From a bacterium (GTDB taxonomy: Bacteria; Latescibacterota; UBA2968; UBA8231), in NCBI GenBank assembly GCA_027593305.1, contig JAQCJA010000011.1, positions 1 through 24,891 on the forward strand: a DNA stretch of 24,891 nucleotides, in the 5' to 3' direction. The notes below the pieces were generated by a model, which was not told the DNA's origin, ran no database searches, and was given only the letters and a program-made list of their open reading frames with translations. Position 1 is the first letter of the stretch. Each line of letters starts with the position of its first letter. Below are positions 14,910-23,624 of the stretch, one piece after another. The translations under genes and the position numbers were made by a program.

Positions 14910-17900
14910 ATGAAGAAGACGAACCCGGGCGCCGCCCTTGCTGCGGCCCTCCTGCTGGCCCTTGTCGCCGTGAGTTGTGATCGGGATCGAAGCAATCCGC
15001 TCGATCCCCAGGCGGATTTTGTGCAGAATCGCCCGGAGGCGCCGGCACAACTGGTCGCCGAGCCCGGCGTCGGTGTCATCCGTCTCGCCTGGCAAGGGGT
15101 GACAGACCGCGATCTGGCAGGCTACGCCCTGTTCCGATCAGAGCGGTCCAACGGCACATACGCGTTTGTCCCGGGCGACGGTGATTCGACAGCGGGCATC
15201 ACCACGGGCAAGGTCGTCTTCGCCGATTCGATCCATACACAGAATCGCACCTTCTTCTACCGGATTGCCGCCATCGATACGGCGGGCCTGCAGAGTGAGT
15301 TGACGGCCTTCGTAGGCGCGACGGCACTGGAAGACAACATCGCGCCCGAGTCACCGCAGAGCTTGTCCGCCGTTCCTGACGAGGATGTGCTCGGTCGTGT
15401 CGTGCTGCGCTGGTCTGCCCCGCAGAAGGACAGCGACGGACGTGACCTGTCAGGGCTGTCCGGCTACGTCATCCTTCGGGCCGAGGCCGGCACCGGTGGT
15501 GTTGTGCCCATCGACACGCTGGTCGCAGGGATCCGTGAGTTCGTCGACAACGATCTCAAGACTCTTACCACGTACAGCTACAGCATGGTTGCCTTCGACG
15601 TGGGGGGCAACACCAGCCGTCCGGCAACCGCTGTGCAGGTTACCACGCCGGGGTTGCCGACTCCCAAAAGCGTCAACGCCGCCGACGGGATCGGTCGCAT
15701 CGTGGTCACCTGGGGTGCCGTCGAAGACGAAGCTCTGATCGGTTACGATATCTACCGCTCGGTCAGTTCTGAAGACGGCTACGTCCGTCTTGCCGGCGCC
15801 GAAGGGCGTTCCTTTACCACCGGTCGAACCACCTACATCGACAGCGGCCTCACCGGAGGCGCCTTGTTCTTCTATCGGGTGCGTGCCGTCGGGCGCGCCG
15901 GGGCCGCCAGTGAACTGTCGACTTTCGTCAGCGGCGAAGCCCAGGCAGATGAAGTGCCACCCGGAGTGCCGGCAAACTTGTCCGCCGTGCCGGACGCCGC
16001 CGACTTCGGTCGCATCACCGTGTCCTGGAATGTGCCGCAACGCGACGCCAGTGGCGGCGTGTTGACGGGCCTTGCCGGCTACGCCGTGTTCCGGTCTCAG
16101 GAAACCACAGACTCCTTCGTGCGCATCGCCACGGTGACCGACCCGAGTTTCGTCGATACCGGTCTGGACGAGTCCACCACGTTCTACTACACCGTCGCTG
16201 CCTTCGATGAGAAGGGCAATGAGAGCGGCCGTGCCAGTGCGGTCCGCGTCAGAACTCAGGGCGAGGATCGGATTGGGCCGGATGCTCCGGTGAATGTCTC
16301 GGCCGTTGCCGACGAATCCACAACGGGGCGCATCATCGTCCGCTGGAGTGCGCCAACGACAGACTCCGATGGACAGGAACTGACGGGTCTGTCGGGGTTC
16401 GTCCTGTTCCGCTCCGAGGGCGGCCCGGGATCCTTTGTCCCTGCCGACACCGTCGGTGCCGACATCCGCTTGTGGCCGGACGCGGATCTCAAGAGCCTGA
16501 CGCTCTATGCATACACAGTTGTCGCCTTTGACGCCGCTGGCAATGAGAGTCGTCCAGCCACATCCAGCCAGACAACGACGGGCGGCATCCCCGCGCCGCA
16601 GGGCCTTGCCGCACGTGATGAAATCGGTCGAATCCTCATCGACTGGCGCCCCGTCGATGACTCGGACCTTGCGGGGTACAACATTTACCGCTCCACCCGT
16701 TCCGATGCAGGCTTCGTCCGCCTCGAAGGGTCCGAGGGCGCTGACTTCACCACGGGTCGCACGTCCTACATCGACAGCAATCTCACCGGCGGCAGCCTGT
16801 TCTTCTACAAGGTGCTGGCAGTGGGTACGAATGGCCTGCTGAGCGAACTCTCCGCTTTCGTCGGCGGGCGTGCCCTGGCCGATGAGTCCGCACCCGGCGC
16901 ACCCAGGAACGTCTCCGCCGTCGCCGATGAGAACGACCCGGGACAGATCACTGTGGGCTGGAGCGCCCCGTCGACCGACGCCAGTGGCGACGATCTTACC
17001 GGCCTGAGCGGATTCCTGTTGCTGCGCGCTGAAGGCAGCGACGGTGCGCTGCTGCCCGTGGATACACTCGCAGCGACCCTCAGGACCTACGTCGATTCTG
17101 GGCTGAAGGCGTTGACGGTGTATCGCTACGCCATGGTCGCGTTTGATGCCTCGGGCAACCAGAGCTCTCAGGCCTTGTCGAGTTCGACGCGCACCGCCGG
17201 GATCCCGACACCTGTGGCGGTGGTCGCCATCGAGGGTCTCGGCCGTATCACCCTGCAGTGGCAGGCCGTGGACAGCGACGATCTGCTGGGCTATGACGTC
17301 TATCGGGCGACCCGCTCTGATGGCACGTATCAGATCCTGGCCGCGGGCGAAGGTTCGTCGTTCACCACAGGGCGCACGAGTTACATCGACTCCAATCTTG
17401 CCGGCGGAACGGTGCTCTTTTACAGGGTCCGCGCCATTGGCGCCAACAACGTCGCCAGTGAACTCTCGACGTTCGTCAGCGCCCAGGCTGCAGCAGGGAT
17501 TCCGATACCCGACGCGCTGGTCGCCGTCGAGGGTCTCGGCCGTATCACCTTGCAGTGGCAGGCAGTCGACAGCGACGATCTGCTGGGCTATGACGTCTAT
17601 CGGGCGACCCGCTCTGATGGTACGTATCAGATCATAGCCGGGGGTGAAGGTTCGCCGTACACCACAGGACGCACGAGTTACGTCGATTCCAATCTCGCCG
17701 CTGGTACGCTGTTCTTCTATAAAGTCCGCGCCATCGGCACCAACAACGTCGTCAGTGAACTGTCAACTTTCGTCAGTGCACAGGCCGCAGCGGATGAGTC
17801 CGCCCCGGCTGCGCCGCAGAATATCTCGGTCGTCCCCTCCGGAACCGATCCGACGCAGATCACGGTTCGCTGGACGGCTCCCATCACGGATGCGGGTGGT

Positions 17901-19634
17901 CGTGAGCGCACAGGTCTGGCCGGATTCCGGTTGCTGCGGGCCGAAGGATCGGGGTCGTTCGCGCCGATTGCCACGCTGGCTGCAGACATCAGGCAATATG
18001 ATGACAGTGGTCTGCGGTCGCTCACTGTCTATCGATATACTCTCACCGCCTTCGATCCGGCCGGAAATGAGAGCGGGCAATCGTCGACAGGACAGGCCCA
18101 GACCATTGGTGTCGCCATCCCTGGCGGCGTTCGGGCAAGCGATGGCATCGGTCGGATCGAGATCACCTGGAGCGCTGTCGATGCTGACGACCTGATCGGC
18201 TACAATCTCTACCGGTCGACGCGGCCGGATCAGACGTTCACGCTCCTGGCGGATGATGGTGGGGCGGCTTTCACCACGGGACGTACAACCTTCGTCGATT
18301 CCTCAGTGACGGCGGGGGCGCTGTTTTACTACAAGGTCGCCGCTGTAACCACCAGCCTGCAGAGCGAGCGCTCTGCTTTCGTCAGTGGCCGGGCCGCCAA
18401 CGATGACGTGGCACCGGCATCTCCTGCCGATATCGTGGCAATCGCCGACGATGCCCAGGCTCTTGTGTCGCTGAGTTGGACGGGTTCCAGCGTCGATCAG
18501 GGCGGTGGCGACCTCACAGGATTGACCAGCTATATCGTCTTCCGCGGCAAGGGGAGCGCTATCGCTCTGGTCGCACTCGACACCATCGATGCCCGCACAA
18601 CGTCATATGCCGATGCGGCGCTGCAGGCAGCGACAACCTACTACTATGCCGTCAGTGCCCTCGACGGCTCGGGCAACGTGAGCCCGCGATCATCGACTGT
18701 GGCGGCAACGACCCAGGGAATCGGAGCACCGCTGAATGTCAATGCTGTCGGCGATGTGAAAAGCATCACCGTCAGCTGGTCGGCCAGCGGCGAGGAAGAC
18801 CTTCTGGGGTACAACGTTTACCGGTCGGCCCGCTCCGATCGGGACTTCAGCCGTCTTGCAGGCACGGAAGGGACCTCTTTCACAACCGGTCAAACGGCGT
18901 TCATTGATTCGAACCTGGGCGGCGGCCAGATCCGCTTTTACCGGGTGTCTGTCGTCACCGGATCGGGGGAGAGTGAGCCATCGTCCTTTGATGGGGCCAC
19001 GGTCCAGGCCGACACGCGAGCCCCTGCGGCTCCCACCTTCCTCGATGGAGAACCGAACAACGGTGATCCGGAGCGTCTGTCTCTGAGTTGGCGCGCACCA
19101 GGGTCCGATGCCAACGGGTCCAGCCTGACCGGTGTCAGTCTCTATCGCATCTACCGATCGGCTACGTCTGACGGGGACTTTCAGGAAATCGCGACATCGT
19201 CGACAACAGCGTATGAAGACACGCTTCTCGACCAGCGCACAACGTACTACTATCAGGTGGAGGCTCTGGATGATGACGGCAATATCAGCCCGAGATCATC
19301 AACGGCGGCAGCGACCACCAGTGGAGTTGATCTGCCGACAAATGTTCGCCTCGTGTCTTCGACCCCATCTGATGGGGCCGCCCCACCCGTCGTCACCATC
19401 AGCTGGACCAAGTCGGCCGGAGCGATCCTGCGCTATGAAGTCTCGCGTGCGACAGTTGCCAACAGCACAAACGACTCAGACTATACCTCGGTCGTGCCAA
19501 ATTCCGTGACCACATCGCGCACGGATAACGGTGTCGTGCGCGGCACGGTCTACTACTACAGGGTGCGAGCCATCGATATTGACAGCAGGGCGAGCGACTG
19601 GACAGAGGTACTGGCGATCGCGGTTGCCAATTGA
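14910..19634 (+). CDS. Giant lipoprotein of about fifteen fibronectin type III domains
   Basis: I start at ATG 14910, where a classic lipoprotein signal begins (MKKTNPGAALAAALL...) with a lipobox AVSC and lipidated Cys23; an in-frame ATG at 14889 only adds residues before it. The 1574-residue product then has DRDRSNPLDPQ and about fifteen FN3 domains of about 100 residues to the end. Two kinds can be told apart. Type A has GRIxLxW, DLxGYxxYRS, FTTGRTSYIDS and SELSTFVS; type B has APxxPxNxSAV, LTGLSGF, TxYxYxxVAFDxxGNxS. By eye the order is A-B-A-B-B-A-B-A-A-B-A-B-A-B, plus a diverged last domain. No catalytic domain is visible. It is likely a long surface stalk or adhesive scaffold, or a spacer holding a partner. 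It follows the small exported protein after 17 bp. Confidence 0.93.
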   Translation: MKKTNPGAALAAALLLALVAVSCDRDRSNPLDPQADFVQNRPEAPAQLVAEPGVGVIRLAWQGVTDRDLAGYALFRSERSNGTYAFVPGDGDSTAGITTGKVVFADSIHTQNRTFFYRIAAIDTAGLQSELTAFVGATALEDNIAPESPQSLSAVPDEDVLGRVVLRWSAPQKDSDGRDLSGLSGYVILRAEAGTGGVVPIDTLVAGIREFVDNDLKTLTTYSYSMVAFDVGGNTSRPATAVQVTTPGLPTPKSVNAADGIGRIVVTWGAVEDEALIGYDIYRSVSSEDGYVRLAGAEGRSFTTGRTTYIDSGLTGGALFFYRVRAVGRAGAASELSTFVSGEAQADEVPPGVPANLSAVPDAADFGRITVSWNVPQRDASGGVLTGLAGYAVFRSQETTDSFVRIATVTDPSFVDTGLDESTTFYYTVAAFDEKGNESGRASAVRVRTQGEDRIGPDAPVNVSAVADESTTGRIIVRWSAPTTDSDGQELTGLSGFVLFRSEGGPGSFVPADTVGADIRLWPDADLKSLTLYAYTVVAFDAAGNESRPATSSQTTTGGIPAPQGLAARDEIGRILIDWRPVDDSDLAGYNIYRSTRSDAGFVRLEGSEGADFTTGRTSYIDSNLTGGSLFFYKVLAVGTNGLLSELSAFVGGRALADESAPGAPRNVSAVADENDPGQITVGWSAPSTDASGDDLTGLSGFLLLRAEGSDGALLPVDTLAATLRTYVDSGLKALTVYRYAMVAFDASGNQSSQALSSSTRTAGIPTPVAVVAIEGLGRITLQWQAVDSDDLLGYDVYRATRSDGTYQILAAGEGSSFTTGRTSYIDSNLAGGTVLFYRVRAIGANNVASELSTFVSAQAAAGIPIPDALVAVEGLGRITLQWQAVDSDDLLGYDVYRATRSDGTYQIIAGGEGSPYTTGRTSYVDSNLAAGTLFFYKVRAIGTNNVVSELSTFVSAQAAADESAPAAPQNISVVPSGTDPTQITVRWTAPITDAGGRERTGLAGFRLLRAEGSGSFAPIATLAADIRQYDDSGLRSLTVYRYTLTAFDPAGNESGQSSTGQAQTIGVAIPGGVRASDGIGRIEITWSAVDADDLIGYNLYRSTRPDQTFTLLADDGGAAFTTGRTTFVDSSVTAGALFYYKVAAVTTSLQSERSAFVSGRAANDDVAPASPADIVAIADDAQALVSLSWTGSSVDQGGGDLTGLTSYIVFRGKGSAIALVALDTIDARTTSYADAALQAATTYYYAVSALDGSGNVSPRSSTVAATTQGIGAPLNVNAVGDVKSITVSWSASGEEDLLGYNVYRSARSDRDFSRLAGTEGTSFTTGQTAFIDSNLGGGQIRFYRVSVVTGSGESEPSSFDGATVQADTRAPAAPTFLDGEPNNGDPERLSLSWRAPGSDANGSSLTGVSLYRIYRSATSDGDFQEIATSSTTAYEDTLLDQRTTYYYQVEALDDDGNISPRSSTAAATTSGVDLPTNVRLVSSTPSDGAAPPVVTISWTKSAGAILRYEVSRATVANSTNDSDYTSVVPNSVTTSRTDNGVVRGTVYYYRVRAIDIDSRASDWTEVLAIAVAN
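17202..17795 (+). repeat. Recent 297-bp tandem duplication of an FN3 domain
   Basis: Units 17202-17498 and 17499-17795 each encode 99 residues (IPTP...AQAAAG and IPIP...AQAAAD). They are much more alike than any other pair, with an unbroken identical run of 53 bp (17271-17323 against 17568-17620). They make the only A-A pair in the array. Confidence 0.9.
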
Positions 19635-19702
19635 TTGGGCAATCGTTGCTGCAAAAGCTGTAACCGGGCAGATGCAGCATCCATCATCAGCATCAACCAT
19701 CA

Positions 19703-19734
19703 GGGGAATGGCCGGCGGGCGTCGGTCATTCCCC
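19703..19734. terminator. Hairpin between FN3 lipoprotein and convergent small gene
   Basis: GGGGAATGGCCG pairs with CGGTCATTCCCC (12 bp with one G-U) around an 8-base loop. It lies 70 bp after the lipoprotein stop and overlaps the last codon and stop of the opposing gene (stop at 19728-19726). No U-tract follows on either strand, so it is a candidate bidirectional terminator only. Confidence 0.5.
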
Positions 19735-20073
19735 GGTGTCGTTCTGGAGCAGTTCCGCGTGCCATTTGAGTACGGCGTCCAGAATCTCTTCGAGTTCTCG
19801 TGATTCGGTTGGACCCACGCGTCCCAGACCAGGGTATTCGATGCTCCCGTCGTCATGAACGGCGGAAGGAGTTTCCATCGCGGCGGCAAGTTGAGCCGCC
19901 AACTGGACCATGTTCTCGGCGATCGTATCCACGGCATGCTGCAACCGACCTCTTGTTTCAGGTGGCATGCCTATCTTGTTGCCCCCATCCAGTTCAGTGC
20001 GCAGGAGGGAGTATATCTCCAGCATGCGGGCTGTCTGGACGCGTATTCCGTTGAGGTTGTAGGGGGTGGACAT
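19726..20073 (-). CDS. Small conserved-looking helical protein, function unknown
   Basis: I chose ATG 20073 (115 residues) because AGGAG lies five bases upstream; an ATG immediately before it has only a 2-base spacer. The protein is mostly helical by composition (RVQTARMLEIYSLLRTEL, RLQHAVDTIAENMVQLAAQLAAAM), then a Gly/Pro turn region (DDGSIEYPGLGRVGP) and an acidic amphipathic helix (SRELEEILDAVLKWHAELLQ). There is no signal peptide, membrane segment or Cys, so it should be cytoplasmic, perhaps a helical bundle or a partner-binding protein. It is the only - strand gene between the FN3 lipoprotein and tilS. I do not recognise the family. Confidence 0.7.
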   Translation of the reverse strand: MSTPYNLNGIRVQTARMLEIYSLLRTELDGGNKIGMPPETRGRLQHAVDTIAENMVQLAAQLAAAMETPSAVHDDGSIEYPGLGRVGPTESRELEEILDAVLKWHAELLQNDTGE

Positions 20074-20177
20074 CATGGACTCCTGAGATGGGGGTTCGTT
20101 CTTGTCTGCTTCCATGGTACTTGAGCAAGCCTCATCCAGACGTAAGCAATCTTCATTCCAGTGAGACGCGACAGACC

Positions 20178-21653
20178 ATGCCCGGCATCAAGCCAAACTC
20201 GGATGGTTTGCTCAGACAGGTGGAGTCCGGCCTCGCCCAAGCCGGCGTAATGCCTGGTGAGGGCCTGGTTGTTGCTGTCTCCGGTGGCGTGGATTCCGTC
20301 GTTCTGCTGGACGTTCTGCATCGCCTGAGCGGCAACCTTGGTCTGTGGTTGCATGTGGCCCATCTGGACCACCAATTGCGACCGGATTCAGCGGCAGACG
20401 CCATCTTTGTGCAGACTCTTGCTGTGAGCCTCGGGTGGGCCGCCACGATTGAGTCGGTGAATGTGACGATTTTCGCCAAAGAGCACGGCATGTCGACGGA
20501 GCAGGCGGGGCGTGCCTGCAGGCGGGACATGTGGAACCGTGTTGCCAGCCGGGTCGGCTGTCGCTGGATCGCCGTCGGCCACCACGCCGACGACCAGGCG
20601 GAGACCGTTCTGCTCCGCCTGCTGCGCGGGGCGGGGGCCACAGGTCTGGGCGCCATGCGGCCTGCGGTCGATGGGATTGTCCGCCCCATGCTTGCCGCGC
20701 GTCGATCCTCGGTGGCAGCATACGCCGAGCAGCGGGGCCTGGAGGTGCGCGAAGATCCCACGAACCGTGATGTGCGGATCCCGAGGAACCGAATCCGCCA
20801 CGAGCTTCTTCCCCATCTGGCGCAGCGTCACAATCCAGCAATTGTCGAAGGGCTGGTACGCACCGCCCGGTTGCTGCAGGCTGATGATGACTATCTCGAG
20901 GGCGCGTCGCAGAGCGCGGCACAAGTGCTGCTCAAACAGCGGCGCGGGGCCTGCATCAGGCTTGATACGGCAGCTTTGCGCGGTTATCATATAGCCATTC
21001 AACGGCGCGTGTTACGTCAGTATATTCAAGAGCTTGCGCAGGATTCCACCGGTGCTTCGCAGCAGGTTACCTTCGCCTCCGTGGAGGGCGTTGTCGAGTA
21101 CCTGGCGGCTGAAGGTGCTGGATTGCATCAAGTGTTGGCAGACATCTGGGTGCAGAACACCGGAACGGATCTCGTCATGCGTCGCGGACCTGCCTCGGTG
21201 GTGCACGCGGAGATCGTGATTCCGGGGCGCACACCGGTGCCTGCACAATCGATGGCACTGGAGGCAACTGTCGTTTCTCCGGTGGCATTCACGGAACTCA
21301 AACCGGCACTTGGAAAGTACCGGGTCGCCTTCGATGAGCGCGCGGCCCATGGCCGGCTGCAGTTGCGGTCACCACGACCCGGTGATCGTTTGCGTCCTCT
21401 GGGAATGGGGGGACACCACAAGAAGCTGAGCGACTGCTTCATCGACGCGAGGTGGCCACGCATTCTGCGGCAGGATGCTCTGGTGCTGGTCCGGTCCATC
21501 AGCGGTGCTGATGAAGAAGTGCTGTGGGTCGTGGGTCTGATCCGAAGCGAGGCCTTCCCGGTGGCCTCGGACACCGACTGTATCCTGTATCTTGAGATCG
21601 TCGACACCAATTCACCTGAGCCTGGTGTGATGGCTCCCCAATTGACGGACTGA
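20178..21653 (+). CDS. tilS: tRNA(Ile)-lysidine synthetase
   Basis: TilS attaches lysine to C34 of the AUA-decoding tRNA(Ile), an essential step. From ATG 20178 the product is 491 residues. The PP-loop ATP-binding motif is SGGVDS (35-40). Then come HLDHQLRPDSAADA, HHADDQAETVLLRLLRGAG (the catalytic ADDQAET element) and RIPRNRIRHELLPHL, the tRNA-recognition part. The C-terminal TilS domain has RPGDRLRPLGMGGHHKKLSDCFID and ends with WVVGLIRSEAF, so the protein is the long (full) form. The open frame extends upstream to 20088, but that extension is unrelated and overlaps the leader of the divergent gene. ftsH follows after 9 bp. Confidence 0.95.
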   Translation: MPGIKPNSDGLLRQVESGLAQAGVMPGEGLVVAVSGGVDSVVLLDVLHRLSGNLGLWLHVAHLDHQLRPDSAADAIFVQTLAVSLGWAATIESVNVTIFAKEHGMSTEQAGRACRRDMWNRVASRVGCRWIAVGHHADDQAETVLLRLLRGAGATGLGAMRPAVDGIVRPMLAARRSSVAAYAEQRGLEVREDPTNRDVRIPRNRIRHELLPHLAQRHNPAIVEGLVRTARLLQADDDYLEGASQSAAQVLLKQRRGACIRLDTAALRGYHIAIQRRVLRQYIQELAQDSTGASQQVTFASVEGVVEYLAAEGAGLHQVLADIWVQNTGTDLVMRRGPASVVHAEIVIPGRTPVPAQSMALEATVVSPVAFTELKPALGKYRVAFDERAAHGRLQLRSPRPGDRLRPLGMGGHHKKLSDCFIDARWPRILRQDALVLVRSISGADEEVLWVVGLIRSEAFPVASDTDCILYLEIVDTNSPEPGVMAPQLTD

Positions 21654-21662
21654 CAACCCAGG

Positions 21663-23624
21663 ATGGATGAGCAGCCCCGCCAGCGCCAGAATGAGCCCGC
21701 AGACGATCGCCCGCGTATGCCGTGGCGCTGGCCGTCGCGCAGTCGCGCCTTCTGGATCTTCCTCGTTCTGGTCCTGATTATTGCCGCCAAGTTCTTCGGC
21801 AGCACTCCCACGGACAATCCCGAGGTCTCCTACGTCCAGTATCAGGAGTATCTGCAGTCCGGTCAGATCGAACGGGCCACCATCATCGGCGATCAGGAGT
21901 TCCACGGCATCCTCCGTGACGGTACCCGGTTCGTCGTCAACCTCGGGCCCATCGATGGTTCGACGAAACAGGCATGGCTCGAGGCTGGCATCGAGGACTT
22001 CTCCTTCGAAGACAAGCCGTTCCAATGGTACTCCGTGCTCATCTCCTTCCTGCCCTGGCTGTTGTTCATTGGCTTCTGGATCTTCATGCTGCGGCAGATG
22101 CAGGGGGGCCCGAAAGGGTTGTTCTCATTCGGCAAGAGCAAGGCAAAGATCCTGACCGAGGACCGCCGCAAGACCACTTTCGCCGACGTCGCCGGAGTTG
22201 ACGAAGCGAAGGAGGAACTGTCAGAGATCATCGAGTTCCTCAAGGATCCAAAAAAGTTCCAGCGTCTGGGAGGGCGTACGCCAAAAGGAGTTTTGCTCAT
22301 TGGTCTGCCGGGCACCGGCAAGACGCACCTGGCGCGCGCCGTGGCTGGTGAGGCGGGCGTCCCTTTCTTTTCGATCAGTGGCTCAGACTTCGTGGAGATG
22401 TTCGTCGGCGTTGGTGCATCGCGCGTGCGTGACCTGTTCGAACAGGGCAAGGCGAGCGCTCCCTGCATCATTTTCATCGATGAGATCGATGCTGTTGGCC
22501 GCCATCGAGGTGCCGGCATCGGCGGGGGGCACGACGAACGCGAGCAGACACTCAATCAACTTCTGGTTGAGATGGACGGATTCGAGTCGAATGACGGCGT
22601 CATTCTGATTGCTGCCACGAACCGTGCCGATGTGCTGGATCCGGCGTTGTTACGCCCCGGACGTTTCGACCGGCGCGTCATCGTCAATCTGCCGGATGTG
22701 CGTGGACGCAAGGGCATCCTGGAGGTGCACGCACGCAACGTACCTCTGAGCGATGATGTGGATCTGGAACGGTTGGCCAAAGGCACCCCCGGCCTCTCCG
22801 GAGCCGATCTTGAGAACCTCGTCAACGAGGCGGCCCTGCTGGCCTCACGCCGTGATCGCGACTGCGTCCTGCATGCGGATTTCGAAGAAGCCAAGGACAA
22901 GGTGATGCTGGGCGCCGAGCGCAAGAGCATGATCATGACCGAGGAGGACAAGAAGCTGGCTGCCGTGCACGAAGCGGGACACGCCCTGGCCGCCAAGATG
23001 ACCCCCGGTGCACCGTCCATCAACAAGGCGGTCATCGTGCCGCGTGGGCAGGCGATGGGCATGGTTTCGTTCCTTGCAGATGAGCGTCACTCCATCACCG
23101 AAACCCAGCTCAAAGCCCATCTGGTCACCGGACTCGGCGGCTGTTGCGCGGAATCCCTCATTTTCGGCGAACGGTCTACGGGGGCGCAGGCCGACTACAA
23201 GCAGATCACCGGTCTGGCGCGCAAGATGGTCTGTGACTGGGGGATGAACAAGGATCTCGGGCCACTGGCCCTTGGTGGCGACGATGAAGAGGTCTTCCTC
23301 GGCAAGGAGTTCGCTCGCGCCCGGGCCTACTCGGAACAGACGGCACAGTCCGTGGACCGGGAAATCCGCGATCTCATCCTCGAGGCTGAGGCGCGCGCCC
23401 GCGAATTGCTCGAGATACATCGCCAGAAACTGGAGAGCCTCGCCGCTGCCCTGCTGGAGTACGAGGTGCTGGACGATGCCGAAATCGACCGCGTTCTCCA
23501 GGGGTTGCCGATTCAGCGCTCCTCCGAGCCGGCCCCTGTCGATGCCCGGGCCGAATCCGCGACCGAGGCCGACGTCGATGCCGAGGCCGCTCTCGAGCCG
23601 GCTGCCGAGCGCGCTTCCGAGTGA
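21663..23624 (+). CDS. ftsH: ATP-dependent zinc metalloprotease FtsH
   Basis: FtsH is a membrane-anchored AAA+ hexameric protease that degrades misfolded membrane proteins and regulators. The 653-residue product has two membrane segments (about 30-46 and 123-143) around a periplasmic domain. Next come Walker A GLPGTGKT (214-221), the FVG pore loop in EMFVGVGASRVRDLF, Walker B IIFIDEIDAVG and the second region of homology ATNRADVLDPALLRPGRFDRR. The zinc site is HEAGH (436-440) with Asp511 in STGAQADYKQIT as third ligand. Two conserved places differ: Walker A has Leu215 where Pro is usual, and the normally GGRAAEE motif reads GGCCAES with Cys494-Cys495. Overall it appears functional. The tail is acidic and Ala-rich. 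Its last four bases overlap folP. Confidence 0.96.
   Translation: MDEQPRQRQNEPADDRPRMPWRWPSRSRAFWIFLVLVLIIAAKFFGSTPTDNPEVSYVQYQEYLQSGQIERATIIGDQEFHGILRDGTRFVVNLGPIDGSTKQAWLEAGIEDFSFEDKPFQWYSVLISFLPWLLFIGFWIFMLRQMQGGPKGLFSFGKSKAKILTEDRRKTTFADVAGVDEAKEELSEIIEFLKDPKKFQRLGGRTPKGVLLIGLPGTGKTHLARAVAGEAGVPFFSISGSDFVEMFVGVGASRVRDLFEQGKASAPCIIFIDEIDAVGRHRGAGIGGGHDEREQTLNQLLVEMDGFESNDGVILIAATNRADVLDPALLRPGRFDRRVIVNLPDVRGRKGILEVHARNVPLSDDVDLERLAKGTPGLSGADLENLVNEAALLASRRDRDCVLHADFEEAKDKVMLGAERKSMIMTEEDKKLAAVHEAGHALAAKMTPGAPSINKAVIVPRGQAMGMVSFLADERHSITETQLKAHLVTGLGGCCAESLIFGERSTGAQADYKQITGLARKMVCDWGMNKDLGPLALGGDDEEVFLGKEFARARAYSEQTAQSVDREIRDLILEAEARARELLEIHRQKLESLAAALLEYEVLDDAEIDRVLQGLPIQRSSEPAPVDARAESATEADVDAEAALEPAAERASE

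Noticed and set aside
14910..19634. Possible hidden enzyme (glycosidase or protease) domain in the FN3 protein
   Set aside because: The whole mature chain can be divided into about fifteen FN3-like units of about 100 residues, leaving no room for another domain.
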